In this document: positions 23,478 to 31,529 of the stretch, piece by piece
How the letters are laid out: each line of letters starts with the position of its first letter
Position numbering within the stretch: the first letter of the stretch is position 1
Assembly: GCF_023333585.1 (NCBI RefSeq)
Contig: NZ_JAIQZN010000056.1
Coordinates: 1 to 49,465, forward strand
Origin: Argonema antarcticum A004/B2
GTDB taxonomy: Bacteria; Cyanobacteriota; Cyanobacteriia; Cyanobacteriales; Aerosakkonemataceae
Reading direction: 5' to 3'
DNA: 49,465 bases
The notes under the pieces: model-generated
Told to the model about the DNA's origin: nothing
The model's input: only the letters and a program-made list of their open reading frames with translations
Database searches by the model: none
Program-made: the position numbers and the translations under genes

Positions 23478-23939
23478 CTAATTGTCAGCTAACACAGATG
23501 GCGGCCCAACAATTGTAATTCCATCAGGTTGAAATATCCGCCAATCATCAGTATCATAAGTGTAAACCTCGTTAACGCCTGCAACTAAAGCAGTAGCAGC
23601 GTGTCTTGCATCATGAATACGACGAGCAGTTAGCCTTCGATTTGACGCAATTTCTAACATTTTTAGCGTCGCCTGCAAATTAGTTGGTAAAACAACAATT
23701 GCCGATGGCGGCTCTACCAAAAGACGAGCCGCTTGACTAGCAAGCTCCGGTGTTTGGGGAGGTTGAGCGCCTATCCAAGTCAGTGCAGCATATACTTCAC
23801 TCAACACACCAGCAGATGTACAAGCAGCAAGTTCACCCCGTCGAGCCGCTTCTACAATTGGACGCGCTTCCACATGGCGAGGATCGCCACTCAGCAAAGC
23901 GCCGATGAAAATTCCCGCATCTAAAAATACTAAGGTCAT
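23478..23939 (-). CDS. VapC-like PIN-domain toxin
   Basis: A 153-residue PIN-domain ribonuclease of the VapC toxin type. The acidic residues are visible: FLDAGIFIGALL (Asp7), LSEVYAAL (Glu), RRIHDARHAATAL (Asp) and YTYDTDDWRIF (Asp). The open frame begins 48 bases upstream, but ATG at 23939 (MTLVFLDAG) is the natural PIN start and follows the antitoxin stop by one base, as TGACATG. It probably cleaves RNA when not held by the upstream-encoded antitoxin. It heads a run of three TA-type modules. Confidence 0.85.
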   Translation of the reverse strand: MTLVFLDAGIFIGALLSGDPRHVEARPIVEAARRGELAACTSAGVLSEVYAALTWIGAQPPQTPELASQAARLLVEPPSAIVVLPTNLQATLKMLEIASNRRLTARRIHDARHAATALVAGVNEVYTYDTDDWRIFQPDGITIVGPPSVLADN

Positions 23940-23940
23940 G

Positions 23941-24150
23941 TCAATGCTTGTAAATTTCCTCTTTCCATCCTTGCGGTACATACCCATCCAATATGGGTAA
24001 TGGCGCTAGTTCAACTTTCGCCTGTACGATTAGCGATTCACCGTTGGGAAATTGCACTTCCAGGGCAGATTTTTGTCTTAACAAGCTCAAAAAATCTTCT
24101 ACTGAAATGTTTCTTAGACTTTCAATGGTAATGGTTTGTTTGACGTTCAT
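23941..24150 (-). CDS. Antitoxin-like protein paired with the PIN toxin
   Basis: A 69-residue protein: MNVKQTITIESLRNISVEDF then LSLLRQKSALEVQFPNGESL and a C-terminal tail GYVPQGWKEEIYKH. It ends one base before the PIN gene start, the usual antitoxin-first order. No DNA-binding domain is obvious. The aromatic and charged C-terminal tail is the sort of segment that wraps a toxin. The role is inferred from size, order and spacing. Confidence 0.7.
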   Translation of the reverse strand: MNVKQTITIESLRNISVEDFLSLLRQKSALEVQFPNGESLIVQAKVELAPLPILDGYVPQGWKEEIYKH

Positions 24151-24371
24151 TCAATTTTCCTTTTGCTTCAAAAGTTGCGGTAATTACGGGTTAATTAGTT
24201 AACACTGTAACCACAGTTAGCTACCTGTTCTTCCACATAAGTTCCCATTGAGTCTGGCAGAGAAATGTTAATGCTTTTCACATTCGTTACTCGATCTACT
24301 TGACTTTCCTATTATGGCAGGTTTGGCCATTTTATGCCAAATTGAGTTCGCATATCCTCCCAAATCCCTTC

Positions 24372-24611
24372 TTAAGCTTGCAGAGAAAGGTGTAAATCAG
24401 CCAAAATTGGTAATTCAAACACATTACTTTCCTGGAACCGCTTCGAGAAGAACATCACTTCCAGATTCTCAATTTCCTCAGTCACAGGATTAAGACGAGC
24501 AACAATTCCGTAGTCAATTTCTGCTGATTCTTGTTCTGCATAAGGAGAGCATTTGTTTATGTAGAGAATATCACCGACGCGATCGTATTCAACAGTTAAT
24601 TTCGCTGCCAT
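24372..24611 (-). CDS. DUF2283 family protein
   Basis: A 79-residue protein matching DUF2283: MAAKLTVEYDRVGDILYINK, YAEQESAEIDYGIVARLNP, and IENLEVMFFSKRF. These small strand-rich proteins usually sit beside toxin-like nucleases and are thought to be antitoxins. It overlaps the preceding gene by 16 bases and is second in the pair. The family is confidently recognised; the antitoxin role is inferred from context. Confidence 0.8.
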   Translation of the reverse strand: MAAKLTVEYDRVGDILYINKCSPYAEQESAEIDYGIVARLNPVTEEIENLEVMFFSKRFQESNVFELPILADLHLSLQA

Positions 24612-24925
24612 ATTATTTCACATTGAGTTATCGTTTTGCTGATGTAAGCTGTCACAATCCAATTTCGTACTTCGGGAAATGAATCAGTTACTACGGCTAC
24701 TACAACATACCTACCTCGACGCCCTTTATCATAACCTCGCGAGAATAGAATTGTATCCTCGAAGCGCACATCGCACCGAACCTCATCGGGGTCAGCTAGA
24801 GTCTCAGCAATTCTTTCCTGGTACGTTGGTAGCAGATCGGGATGTCGATCTGCAATGTGCGATTCCCGTTCATCTGTCAGTTCAACCTCACTATCGAGAT
24901 ACGGACAAAAAAATCTTGTTGTCAC
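24596..24925 (-). CDS. Putative BECR-fold (PBECR-like) toxin nuclease
   Basis: A 109-residue protein. ELTDERESHIADRHPDLLPT supplies a conserved H...RHP pattern, and RFEDTILFSRGYDKGRRGRY then VVVAVVTDSFPEVRNWIVTA give the strand pair ending in a hydrophobic strand plus T-A-Y. This matches small phage- and TA-associated barnase/EndoU/colicin/RelE-like RNases. The family assignment is from pattern only. It is first in the operon and overlaps the DUF2283 gene, which would be its antitoxin. The opening FFCPYLDSEVELTDE is typical of cyanobacterial members. Confidence 0.6.
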   Translation of the reverse strand: MTTRFFCPYLDSEVELTDERESHIADRHPDLLPTYQERIAETLADPDEVRCDVRFEDTILFSRGYDKGRRGRYVVVAVVTDSFPEVRNWIVTAYISKTITQCEIIWQRN

Positions 24926-25005
24926 AGTTCTCCAGCACCACCCATCGTCGTTACTTGATCGACTTCATCTGACTATTATGGCATTTTTGTCAGCGATCGC
25001 TACTT

Positions 25006-25341
25006 TCAAAGAAATTCTACGCGATCGCGCATTTCCTCTGGTTCAAGACACTCCCAGATTAAAACCAATCCACTGACAATATCGCCAATTGATCGAGTAT
25101 TCTTACGACAGAAAGCAATTCCAGTGTGAGTGGCACCAGCTTGATTTAGCCGTAAAAAATCTGCATCTTGGGTAAAAATTACCCGTTCCTGAGAAATTGC
25201 AAAAGCTAGTTGTTCCTCATCTGATGCAGAAATAAGTCCTTCTTCTGGTGTGGTAGTTACATCAATCCCACGTCGTCTTAGGCTATCTGCTATGGAATTA
25301 CTAACATTTTCATCCGGGTGAAATCGAATCATTCTTGACAT
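25006..25341 (-). CDS. DUF5615 PIN-like toxin
   Basis: A 111-residue Mut7-C/PIN-like protein: IRFHPDENVSNSIADSLRRR with the first acidic residue in HPDEN, EQLAFAISQERVIFTQDADF with the second acidic pair, and GIAFCRKNTRSIGDIVSGL. DUF5615 proteins are ribonuclease-like toxins paired with DUF433 antitoxins, as here. The start may be ATG at 25341 or 25332 (MIRFH); both overlap the DUF433 gene. A 32-base stretch of its 3' end is repeated at 25905. Confidence 0.82.
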   Translation of the reverse strand: MSRMIRFHPDENVSNSIADSLRRRGIDVTTTPEEGLISASDEEQLAFAISQERVIFTQDADFLRLNQAGATHTGIAFCRKNTRSIGDIVSGLVLIWECLEPEEMRDRVEFL

Positions 25342-25651
25342 TTTGCTTCCTTAGTTTTTCCTGAACCAAAGAAGGAGTTTTAGCCTCCAACTCCCGTACA
25401 AATTTTTCATCTTCATCAATCTGTTGTCTGATCTCTTGGATATGGTCGTGATAATACGCCAAAGCAGCATACACATCAGCCAAGGTAATACTTGGATAAT
25501 GATACACAATTTCATCAGGAGACATTCCCATTCGTTCGTGCCAAATCACAACATCCTGCACTTTAATTCGATGTCCGGCAATACGCGGTTTACCGCCGCA
25601 CACACCAGGAGTGATTTCAATATGTTCCGAAATTACGCTTTGAATAACCAT
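25310..25651 (-). CDS. DUF433 antitoxin
   Basis: A 113-residue protein with the DUF433 winged-helix core: IEITPGVCGGKPRIAGHRIK, VQDVVIWHERMGMSPDEIVY, HYPSITLADVYAALAYYHDH. These proteins bind DNA and neutralise DUF5615 toxins. It lies upstream of and overlaps its partner, the usual order. A 3' tail rich in charge (EKLRKQNVKNDSIS) runs into the toxin start. Confidence 0.85.
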   Translation of the reverse strand: MVIQSVISEHIEITPGVCGGKPRIAGHRIKVQDVVIWHERMGMSPDEIVYHYPSITLADVYAALAYYHDHIQEIRQQIDEDEKFVRELEAKTPSLVQEKLRKQNVKNDSISPG

Positions 25652-26074
25652 CTTTGCTTAGTACCTGATGACAAGCAATTGACAAACATTTTTATTATGG
25701 CACTTTTTGCCATCTTCTGCCAAATTCAGTTGTAAGAGAGCGATGAAAGAGGGATAGGATTACCTACGGTACGTTTTGCGATATGCCTACAGGAGGCTGC
25801 CCCAACGCGCCTAAATGAAAAAGTGCGATCGCGCCAGCGATGCGTAGCATTATCGCCTACCTGGAATTAATCGAAATGCGAATGCCTACGGCAGGCTGCG
25901 CCAACGCTACTTTCAAAGAAATTCTATGCGATCGCGTATAAATGAGAGAGTGCGATCGCGCATAGCGTGCGTTCGGCATATCGCCACCATAACGAGTAAT
26001 TCAACGTAAATATGACTCAACCAATGGTAAAATACATGGAGTTAATAGCTCCGACTATTCAGGAGGAGACAGAT
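25652..26074. other. HIP1-rich repeat region without genes
   Basis: This 423-base gap is a patchwork of HIP1-containing short repeats: CCTACGGTACG...GCGATATGCC motifs, a single copy of the 28-base unit seen at 23291, and a 32-base copy (25905-25936) of the 3' end of the DUF5615 gene (24998-25029) with one difference. It probably marks former TA-module copies eroded by repeat spread. No gene is supported, although the frame of the next gene extends back to 26012. Confidence 0.75.
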
Positions 26075-26518
26075 ATGCAAGTTAACAGCAACAATCCAAT
26101 GGGAAAAGTTTTCGCAACTATCACGATCGTTAATCGCGCCGACCAAATTCGAGCCGAAGATGGTACAATTTCACCAGAACAAATCCGGTCTATAACGCTC
26201 AAAAATGTGTTAGTAGACACAGGAGCCACTACTTTGTGTTTACCACAAGATGCGATCGCGCAACTGGGACTTAAACTCCTGAAAGAAGTAGACGTAGCAA
26301 CGGCAATGGGAATTGGTAAAGCGCGAATTTTCCGAGATGCCACCATATCTATGTTCGAGCGGGAAGGAACCTTCGAGTGTTTGGAGTTACCGGGAGGTGG
26401 AGATGCTCTTTTGGGAGTGATTCCTTTGGAAGCTTTGGGGTTAGAAATCGATCTGCAAAATCAAACTTTGAAGCTTTTACCTATTAGTCCAACTGAAACT
26501 TATTTAACGATTTTGTAA
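26075..26518 (+). CDS. Retropepsin-like aspartic protease homologue
   Basis: A 147-residue clan AA protease-like protein. KNVLVDTGATTLCLPQDAI carries the D-T-G-A active-site motif, and LELPGGGDALLGVIPLEALG is the second conserved block preceding the last strand. It is expected to work as a homodimer. The frame is open from 26012, but ATG at 26075 has an exceptionally strong AGGAGGAG site six bases upstream. Unlike the gene at 13361, it has no visible partner gene. Confidence 0.75.
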   Translation: MQVNSNNPMGKVFATITIVNRADQIRAEDGTISPEQIRSITLKNVLVDTGATTLCLPQDAIAQLGLKLLKEVDVATAMGIGKARIFRDATISMFEREGTFECLELPGGGDALLGVIPLEALGLEIDLQNQTLKLLPISPTETYLTIL

Positions 26519-26734
26519 GGATTTAGACTTGGCTGAGATTGTACTTATAAGTCAAAGTGCGATCGCTACTTATAAATCAATTATATGCGATCGCAATCCT
26601 TTCAATTGAGAACAAATTCGATCGGATACTAGAACGAAGTCAAGGCGAACGCAGTGTCGATAGTGAGTGAGAGGGCGGCTGAGAGATATGTGCGATCGCA
26701 CGAACAAAAATCAAATCTTTTTTCTACTTTTCGA
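26519..26734. other. HIP1-bearing gap
   Basis: Nothing coding is visible. Three or more GCGATCGC sites and the phrase AACGAAGTCAAGGCGAACGC occur, typical of intergenic filler in this genome. Confidence 0.4.
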
Positions 26735-26953
26735 TCACCTCCGTAGAACCGCCGTGATAATTATTGTAATAGTGGCGCTAGCAATCAAAGTAAAGGCAAG
26801 TTGAACCACCCATTGAGTTGCCTGCTGGTAGTTGGTAAATCGATCATTGAACTTTTCTACATCAGTGGATAGCTTATCAAAATCAGTCGATAGCTTGTCC
26901 AACTTTTCGATTACATCTGTTAGTGTTGGTTCCTTGTTTGGTGTGCTGGTCAT
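26735..26953 (-). CDS. Small coiled-coil membrane protein
   Basis: A 72-residue protein. Residues 10-45 form a heptad-rich coiled coil (VIEKLDKLSTDFDKLSTDVE), and residues 48-69 form one membrane helix (VVQLAFTLIASATITIIITA) ending in LRR. Such small tail-anchored coiled-coil proteins are frequent in cyanobacteria. The function is unknown. A single gene flanked by repeats. Confidence 0.65.
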   Translation of the reverse strand: MTSTPNKEPTLTDVIEKLDKLSTDFDKLSTDVEKFNDRFTNYQQATQWVVQLAFTLIASATITIIITAVLRR

Positions 26954-27072
26954 AGCTGTTTCCTAAAGTGGATAATTCCATTATAGCAACTATGACTGAA
27001 ATGAATAAACAATAGCGATCGCTGAAGCGTGAGAGTGCGATCGCATTTTCAAAAAAGCGTCGCTATTCTCCC

Positions 27073-27696
27073 TTACTCTCTCAGCAATTGATTAAATCGC
27101 TTTAACACTTTCAAGACAGTATACAAGTCATCCTTGTTATCAAGTGAAAACAAATTAGACCGCGCATACTTCGGCTTGCCTTGTTTAGTCAGTTTCAGGA
27201 AAATAAAATTAGGGCCATTCGTGATGAATCCAAACCCAGGTTTTTCAGAATTAGGATTACCCAGCATATATGCCAGTGCTTGCGGTATCCCAGCTTCCAA
27301 AGAAAATTGTGCCTTTTTTGCCTCAATTACCAGTATCCAAAACTGGGGAGTAAAAACCAGTAAATCCAGGCGTCCCGTCACAATAGTTCCTTCATCTTCC
27401 GATACAATTCTCACCTCCTTTTCAGCGCTTACGTAAAATGGCGCACGATAAAAACCTGCTAGTCTCAACAACGGAGAAAGCACGACCATTTTGACGATCG
27501 GTTCCAGTATGGGATACTCCGACAAGTGAATATAGTCGCCTTTTACCTCGTCTAGAGCTTGCTTTTCAAAATCCGTCAATTCCGGCAAATTATCTTGCCA
27601 TTCCCGGAAGAATTGCTCGTCGCCATTGCGCTCTAAGCCAAATTTTTCAACTAAGTCGTGCAGGATTATATTTTGGGATTGAATTGTTTCAACCAT
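27073..27696 (-). CDS. PD-(D/E)XK nuclease-like (HsdR N-terminal-like) protein
   Basis: A 207-residue protein with a restriction-endonuclease-like core: VTGRLDLLVFTPQFWILVIE then AKKAQFSLEAGIPQALAYM. The residues Asp in GRLDLL and Glu-x-Lys in IEAKK give the D...ExK catalytic triad. GFGFITNGPNFIFLKL matches the type I restriction R-subunit N-terminal family. It lacks any helicase part and has no modification gene nearby, so it is a stand-alone nuclease-like protein. The divergent start abuts that of the sugar-transferase region. Confidence 0.72.
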   Translation of the reverse strand: MVETIQSQNIILHDLVEKFGLERNGDEQFFREWQDNLPELTDFEKQALDEVKGDYIHLSEYPILEPIVKMVVLSPLLRLAGFYRAPFYVSAEKEVRIVSEDEGTIVTGRLDLLVFTPQFWILVIEAKKAQFSLEAGIPQALAYMLGNPNSEKPGFGFITNGPNFIFLKLTKQGKPKYARSNLFSLDNKDDLYTVLKVLKRFNQLLRE

Positions 27697-27781
27697 GAAT
27701 TTATCTCCTTTCCATTTCTTTAATTATAGCTCGCGCACTTTGCCACACATTAACTTCAAATATTGTGGAGAAATCAGTCCA

Positions 27782-28420
27782 ATGACTACATTATCGTTAT
27801 CTTATCAAACTCCTCATCGTTCCATTGATTCAATTTCTAAACGCCTGCTGGATATTGTCGGCAGTTTAGTTGGATTGCTAATTCTCGCTTTGATTTTTAT
27901 TCCTATTGCCATTGCCATCAAACTCGATAGTCCCGGCCCAATTTTATACACCCAAAAGCGCTACGGACTCTATGGCAAACCATTCAAAATCCGCAAATTC
28001 CGCTCTATGGTACAAAATGCCGATTCCCTCAAAGAACAAATTACCAACGAAGCAAAAGGGCTAATTTTTAAGAATGAAAACGACCCCCGCATCACGAGAT
28101 TAGGACGTTTTTTACGTAAAACAAGTCTCGATGAATTTCCCCAATTTGGGAATGTTTTGGTAGGAGAAATGAGCTTAGTTGGCACTCGTCCCCCCACTGC
28201 CGATGAAGTTATTCACTACACGGAACGCCATTGGCAAAGGTTAAATGTAAAACCTGGTTTAACTGGTGAATGGCAGGTGAGCGGTAGGTCGGATGTAAAA
28301 GATTTTGAAGCCGTAGTTGCACTCGATTTGCGTTACCAAAACAACTGGAGTCCTTGGTATGACTTATCGATAATTGCCAAAACAATCTATGTAGTTCTCT
28401 CTCGGACTGGTGCTTGCTAA
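27782..28420 (+). CDS. Polyprenyl-phosphate sugar-1-phosphate transferase
   Basis: A 212-residue initiating glycosyltransferase (bacterial sugar transferase family) that links a sugar phosphate to undecaprenyl phosphate for exopolysaccharide or lipopolysaccharide synthesis. It has one N-terminal hydrophobic helix (SLVGLLILALIFIPIAIAI) and the conserved SPGPILYTQKRYG, KPFKIRKFRSM, LRKTSLDEFPQFGNVLVGEM, SLVGTRPP and KPGLTGEWQVSGRSD. ATG at 27782 is chosen since upstream codons overlap the divergent gene. It lacks the large N-terminal membrane domain of WbaP/CpsE types. No other polysaccharide genes are nearby. Confidence 0.88.
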   Translation: MTTLSLSYQTPHRSIDSISKRLLDIVGSLVGLLILALIFIPIAIAIKLDSPGPILYTQKRYGLYGKPFKIRKFRSMVQNADSLKEQITNEAKGLIFKNENDPRITRLGRFLRKTSLDEFPQFGNVLVGEMSLVGTRPPTADEVIHYTERHWQRLNVKPGLTGEWQVSGRSDVKDFEAVVALDLRYQNNWSPWYDLSIIAKTIYVVLSRTGAC

Positions 28421-28576
28421 ATCCGGCTACCAGCGTAAAGTGGGACATCGCATTTCCGAATTAATCGGGATGCGATTGCCTAATTCAAACCCGCTCTGCA
28501 AATTTCAAGCTAAAATATAATAAACTCTTTAAAAAAAACATAGTTACACCGTAAATAAAGAGAAAAGATTGCTGTT

Positions 28577-29047
28577 ATGGACGTTAATAAAGTCTGTATA
28601 ATAGGTGCTGGTTCATCCGGAATTGCCACTGCCAAGATTCTGCACGATCGCCAAATTCCTTTCGACTGCTTTGAAAAAGGCTCTGGCATCGGCGGTAACT
28701 GGCGCTACAACAACGACAATGCAATGTCATCTGCCTACAAGTCTTTGCACATCAACACTTCCCGCTACACGATGTGCTACTCCGACTTTCCCATGCCGGA
28801 AGATTACCCCGACTTCCCGCACCACAGTCAGGTACTAGCCTGTAAAGCGGGATTGCCAAGCGTGGAAACGATGAAGGAAGATATCGCGAAAGAGGAAGCA
28901 GCAATTGCTAAGCGTTATATTAATTCAAAACGACACAGGATGCAAGTAGACTTTTATCCTTATGTATATGAAGTGGAAAAAGAGATGAAACAAGGTCGCT
29001 TGCGTCCGGCAAATGCTGCTCTCAAACAATCTGTGTCAGCCATTTAG
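28577..29047 (+). pseudogene. Flavin-containing monooxygenase with the middle deleted
   Basis: An open frame of 156 codons made of the two ends of an FMO. Residues 1-87 are the N-terminus: KVCIIGAGSSGIATAKIL (FAD-binding GxGxxG) and FEKGSGIGGNWRYNNDNAMS, ending in DFPHHSQVLA. Residues 88-156 (CKAGLPSVETMKEDIAKEEA, then QVDFYPYVYEVEKEMKQG) match the extreme C-terminus of the family. Family members have about 430-450 residues, so roughly 290 codons including the NADPH-binding domain are missing at about 28838. The frame is kept across the junction. It is almost certainly catalytically dead. Confidence 0.8.
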
Positions 29048-29049
29048 CG

Positions 29050-30225
29050 CTAAAACATATCTGGCATCCACGGATGAAAACCAGCAAACATTTGCGAAGC
29101 AATTAAAAGTGCTTTATCAGTTGCTTCCAGTTGACCCGTTAGTTGCAACTGTAATGCCGTAAACAAACCTGTATAAAGCGGTGCCAAGAAGCGAATATCC
29201 AGTTGCAAATCGCCTCTACCGCCTCTAGTTACTTCCCCTTTCCCTCCCGAAACTCTAAGGATAAAGTTATCATGGTTTTCGGGGATCGAGTTGTCTCTTA
29301 CTGCTAAATGCAACTCTGCTTCAACCCCCTGTGGATAACCGCGCAACTGAAGTGCTTTTTCCACATCAATTACCCGCAAAAACCACAGTTCGTAATTGCG
29401 GATTTTTGCTGTTTGTTCTGGAAGTAGCAGCAGTCGAGAGTCAATAGCGCCAGAATACCACCTGACATTCTTAATTAGGGAGCGATGATCGGCTAGAAAT
29501 GTCCACAAACATTTAATTGCTGCTGGTGTTAGCGCTACCCAATCCCAGATTTGTAGATATGAACTATTACCTTCGATTTTTTGGGTGCAAATAATGTATC
29601 CTTCCGGTTGGGTTTCGGCACCAATAAGATAAGCATAAACTACATTTTCTTTGTGTTCGATAACTCGCTGCCAAATTCCATAATTGCGGTCTAAATTGCC
29701 GTTTATTTGTTTTGCTTGTTGGCGGTAAAGGTCATGGAAAATTTCGGTAGGGATGATTTTTACTTTCTGGATGGGTAAAGTGCGATCGATCGACCTAATA
29801 CTCTCCGTTGGCAATTCCCAACAACAGCGACTTCCCCCTTGTTCGTATCCCACTTGACGGTAAAGGCGCTGAGTAGCCGGGTAAAGTGTTGAAATTGGTA
29901 CACCTTTGCTATAAAGTTCGCGAATAGTATTGCTCAAAAGTTCAAGAGCGACCTTTTTTCCGCGATGTTCTGGAGAAACGCCAACAGCTGCTATTCCCGC
30001 CATCGGTACAGACTCTTGACCGAACCACTGTCCCATTTGGTAAATACCCAAACCTCCAACAATTTCTCCGCTTTGACGGACTACTCGGAAGTTTTCTAAG
30101 CTAATGCGATCGCGATATTCCGGCCAATCAGTTAAGGGAAAATTAAAGCACTGGCAGAGAATTTCCCCCAGACGTTGAGCCTCTTCTGGATTTGAGACAG
30201 TATCAAATTCAATCTCAGGTTTCAT
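29050..30225 (-). CDS. Eis-like GNAT acetyltransferase
   Basis: A 391-residue protein of the Eis family, with two GNAT domains followed by a sterol-carrier-like domain. The first GNAT domain has the acetyl-CoA loop VGVSPEHRGKKVALELLSNT and SVPMAGIAAV. STLYPATQRLYRQVGYEQGG is the family's second signature. The C-terminal SCP2-like part includes DLQLDIRFLAPLYTGLFTAL and ends FAGFHPWMPDMF, which supplies the carboxyl-terminal Phe typical of Eis. Actinobacterial Eis acetylates aminoglycosides and other amines; the substrate here is unknown. It converges tail to tail with the FMO remnant, two bases apart. Confidence 0.88.
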   Translation of the reverse strand: MKPEIEFDTVSNPEEAQRLGEILCQCFNFPLTDWPEYRDRISLENFRVVRQSGEIVGGLGIYQMGQWFGQESVPMAGIAAVGVSPEHRGKKVALELLSNTIRELYSKGVPISTLYPATQRLYRQVGYEQGGSRCCWELPTESIRSIDRTLPIQKVKIIPTEIFHDLYRQQAKQINGNLDRNYGIWQRVIEHKENVVYAYLIGAETQPEGYIICTQKIEGNSSYLQIWDWVALTPAAIKCLWTFLADHRSLIKNVRWYSGAIDSRLLLLPEQTAKIRNYELWFLRVIDVEKALQLRGYPQGVEAELHLAVRDNSIPENHDNFILRVSGGKGEVTRGGRGDLQLDIRFLAPLYTGLFTALQLQLTGQLEATDKALLIASQMFAGFHPWMPDMF

Positions 30226-30228
30226 AAT

Positions 30229-30373
30229 TCGATTTTAGATTTTAGATTGCCCCTCGGAAAGTCGGATTCTGGAAGATTTTAGATTTGGGATTTATTCCTT
30301 AGTTGAAAGCAAGGGCTTATAACTTACCAATAAACCAAAAATCTAAAATCTGCCATCATAAATCTAAAATCGT
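30229..30373. repeat. Inverted GATTTTAGATTTT repeats
   Basis: CGATTTTAGATTTTAGATT at 30231 and its inverse (AATCTAAAATC... ending AAATCTAAAATCG at about 30372) frame a 145-base gap, with a middle copy AGATTTTAGATTTGGGATTT. The same GATTTTAG/GGATTTT vocabulary recurs at 32063. It may act as a hairpin downstream of the DUF4342 gene. Confidence 0.6.
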
Positions 30374-30374
30374 A

Positions 30375-30758
30375 TTATTCCTTTCTTTCTACAACAAGTG
30401 TAAGATGCGCTACAACTGCACCGATCGCGCCAATAGCTGCAATAACGGGAAACATCGCCGCACCAATCACTCCTCCAACTACACCGACAGTTAGAGGTAT
30501 TTCTATCAGAGTACGTCCTTCTTCATTCTTGATAATGATGCGACGAATATTGCCTTGATGAATCAGTTCTCTTACCTTGGCAACCAGGGTATCGCCGCTA
30601 ATCTTTAACTCTTCTACACGAAATTTTTGTTCTGTCTCCTCTTCGGTCACCACTTCCGTCATTTTGGTTTCCACCTGCGTTGAATTTACAGGGTCTGTTG
30701 TAGATTCGTTAATTCCTGCCTTAAATTGGTTGTCTTGCCGCTCTAAATTTTCGTTCAT
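30375..30758 (-). CDS. DUF4342 family protein
   Basis: A 127-residue protein whose conserved part (residues 42-127) reads EELKISGDTLVAKVRELIHQ, GNIRRIIIKNEEGRTLIEIP, and a hydrophobic segment LTVGVVGGVIGAAMFPVIAA ending in a charged tail. This is DUF4342, a membrane-associated family of unknown function. The N-terminal 40 residues are acidic and probably disordered. Confidence 0.82.
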   Translation of the reverse strand: MNENLERQDNQFKAGINESTTDPVNSTQVETKMTEVVTEEETEQKFRVEELKISGDTLVAKVRELIHQGNIRRIIIKNEEGRTLIEIPLTVGVVGGVIGAAMFPVIAAIGAIGAVVAHLTLVVERKE

Positions 30759-31009
30759 AACTGAAATTCCTGACCGCTTATGCTTACAATTCTAAGGTAC
30801 ATTAAAGGACAAGGAGGTGACATCACCAAAACGATCGATCCAAAAAGGTGATTTCAGTGTTATTAGTGGGCTAGCGTCAACGTCTGCTGTCGTACTTGTG
30901 TGCGATCGGCCCCAAAATCTTGGTATCCTGATGTGCAGGAGAGTTTGGGCTGGCAGGCGATCGCATCTTAAGTTAATATGGTATAAGTGCGACGATTAAT
31001 GCCATAAAT
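30759..31009. other. Gap with a small palindrome
   Basis: There is a GGTGACATCACC palindrome (about 30816-30827), followed by a second GGTGAT; it could be an operator for either divergent gene. A 60-codon frame at 30817-30999 has no protein-like character and is not called. Confidence 0.4.
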
Positions 31010-31477
31010 ATGAACAAACCATTGGATGCGGCTCTCTCAATAGACATTGCTAAACGCATCGAAAGCAATGAAGTAAACTGCTTTGACAATGCTTATCATG
31101 CAGCATTGTCAACTCCAGGATCGATGTATATTCAAGGTTTTTTAGTTTTTCCTGGAAAGCCTTACAAACCCATTGAGTATAGCTGGATCGAACTCGATCA
31201 TTGTATTGTCGATCCTACACTACCATATCTTAACAAAAATCCTGATGAATTATACTACTTTCCAGCACAAAGGCTGAACGCTAAGCAACTTCAAGCAGCG
31301 CTAGAAGAAGCTAAGGAAGATTATCCAGAAGATGATCCGCTTCCCGTATACGGTTCTATGCCTTATGAATATTACGGCGATATAATGTTGGGCGGTAAGG
31401 ATTATAAGGACGCCTATGAAGACGCGCAAGCTAAATGCTCGGAATTGAATAAACCAAAAATACAAGAGGCTAACTAA
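31010..31477 (+). CDS. Hypothetical protein with a C-N-A / D-P-T signature
   Basis: A 155-residue soluble protein I cannot place in a named family. NCFDNAYHAAL, then SMYIQGFLVFPGKPYKPIEY and SWIELDHCIVDPTLPYL follow the spacing of small papain/transglutaminase-like proteins with a Cys-x-Asn-Ala, a His-Ala-Trp and an Asp-Pro-Thr. Here the expected His position reads Tyr (IEYSW), so catalysis by that triad would be broken. The C-terminal 60 residues are acidic (EEAKEDYPEDDP). It is a single gene ended by a strong bidirectional hairpin. Confidence 0.6.
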   Translation: MNKPLDAALSIDIAKRIESNEVNCFDNAYHAALSTPGSMYIQGFLVFPGKPYKPIEYSWIELDHCIVDPTLPYLNKNPDELYYFPAQRLNAKQLQAALEEAKEDYPEDDPLPVYGSMPYEYYGDIMLGGKDYKDAYEDAQAKCSELNKPKIQEAN

Positions 31478-31483
31478 TATAGC

Positions 31484-31523
31484 TTTCCATTGCAAATTTA
31501 AGATTTAAAATTTGCAATGGAAA
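31484..31523. terminator. Bidirectional hairpin terminator
   Basis: A perfect 16-base-pair stem TTTCCATTGCAAATTT (31484-31499) / AAATTTGCAATGGAAA (31508-31523) with an 8-base loop lies between convergent reading frames. A-rich and T-rich ends suit termination in both directions. Confidence 0.75.
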
Positions 31524-31529
31524 ATCGCC

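Noticed and set aside
27695-27781. 29-residue N-terminal extension of the sugar transferase
   Set aside because: It overlaps the divergent nuclease gene start and has no family match; the ATG at 27782 precedes the conserved region by a normal distance.
30817-30999. 60-codon frame between DUF4342 and the gene at 31010
   Set aside because: No homology signal, and it covers a palindrome and HIP1 site typical of non-coding DNA.
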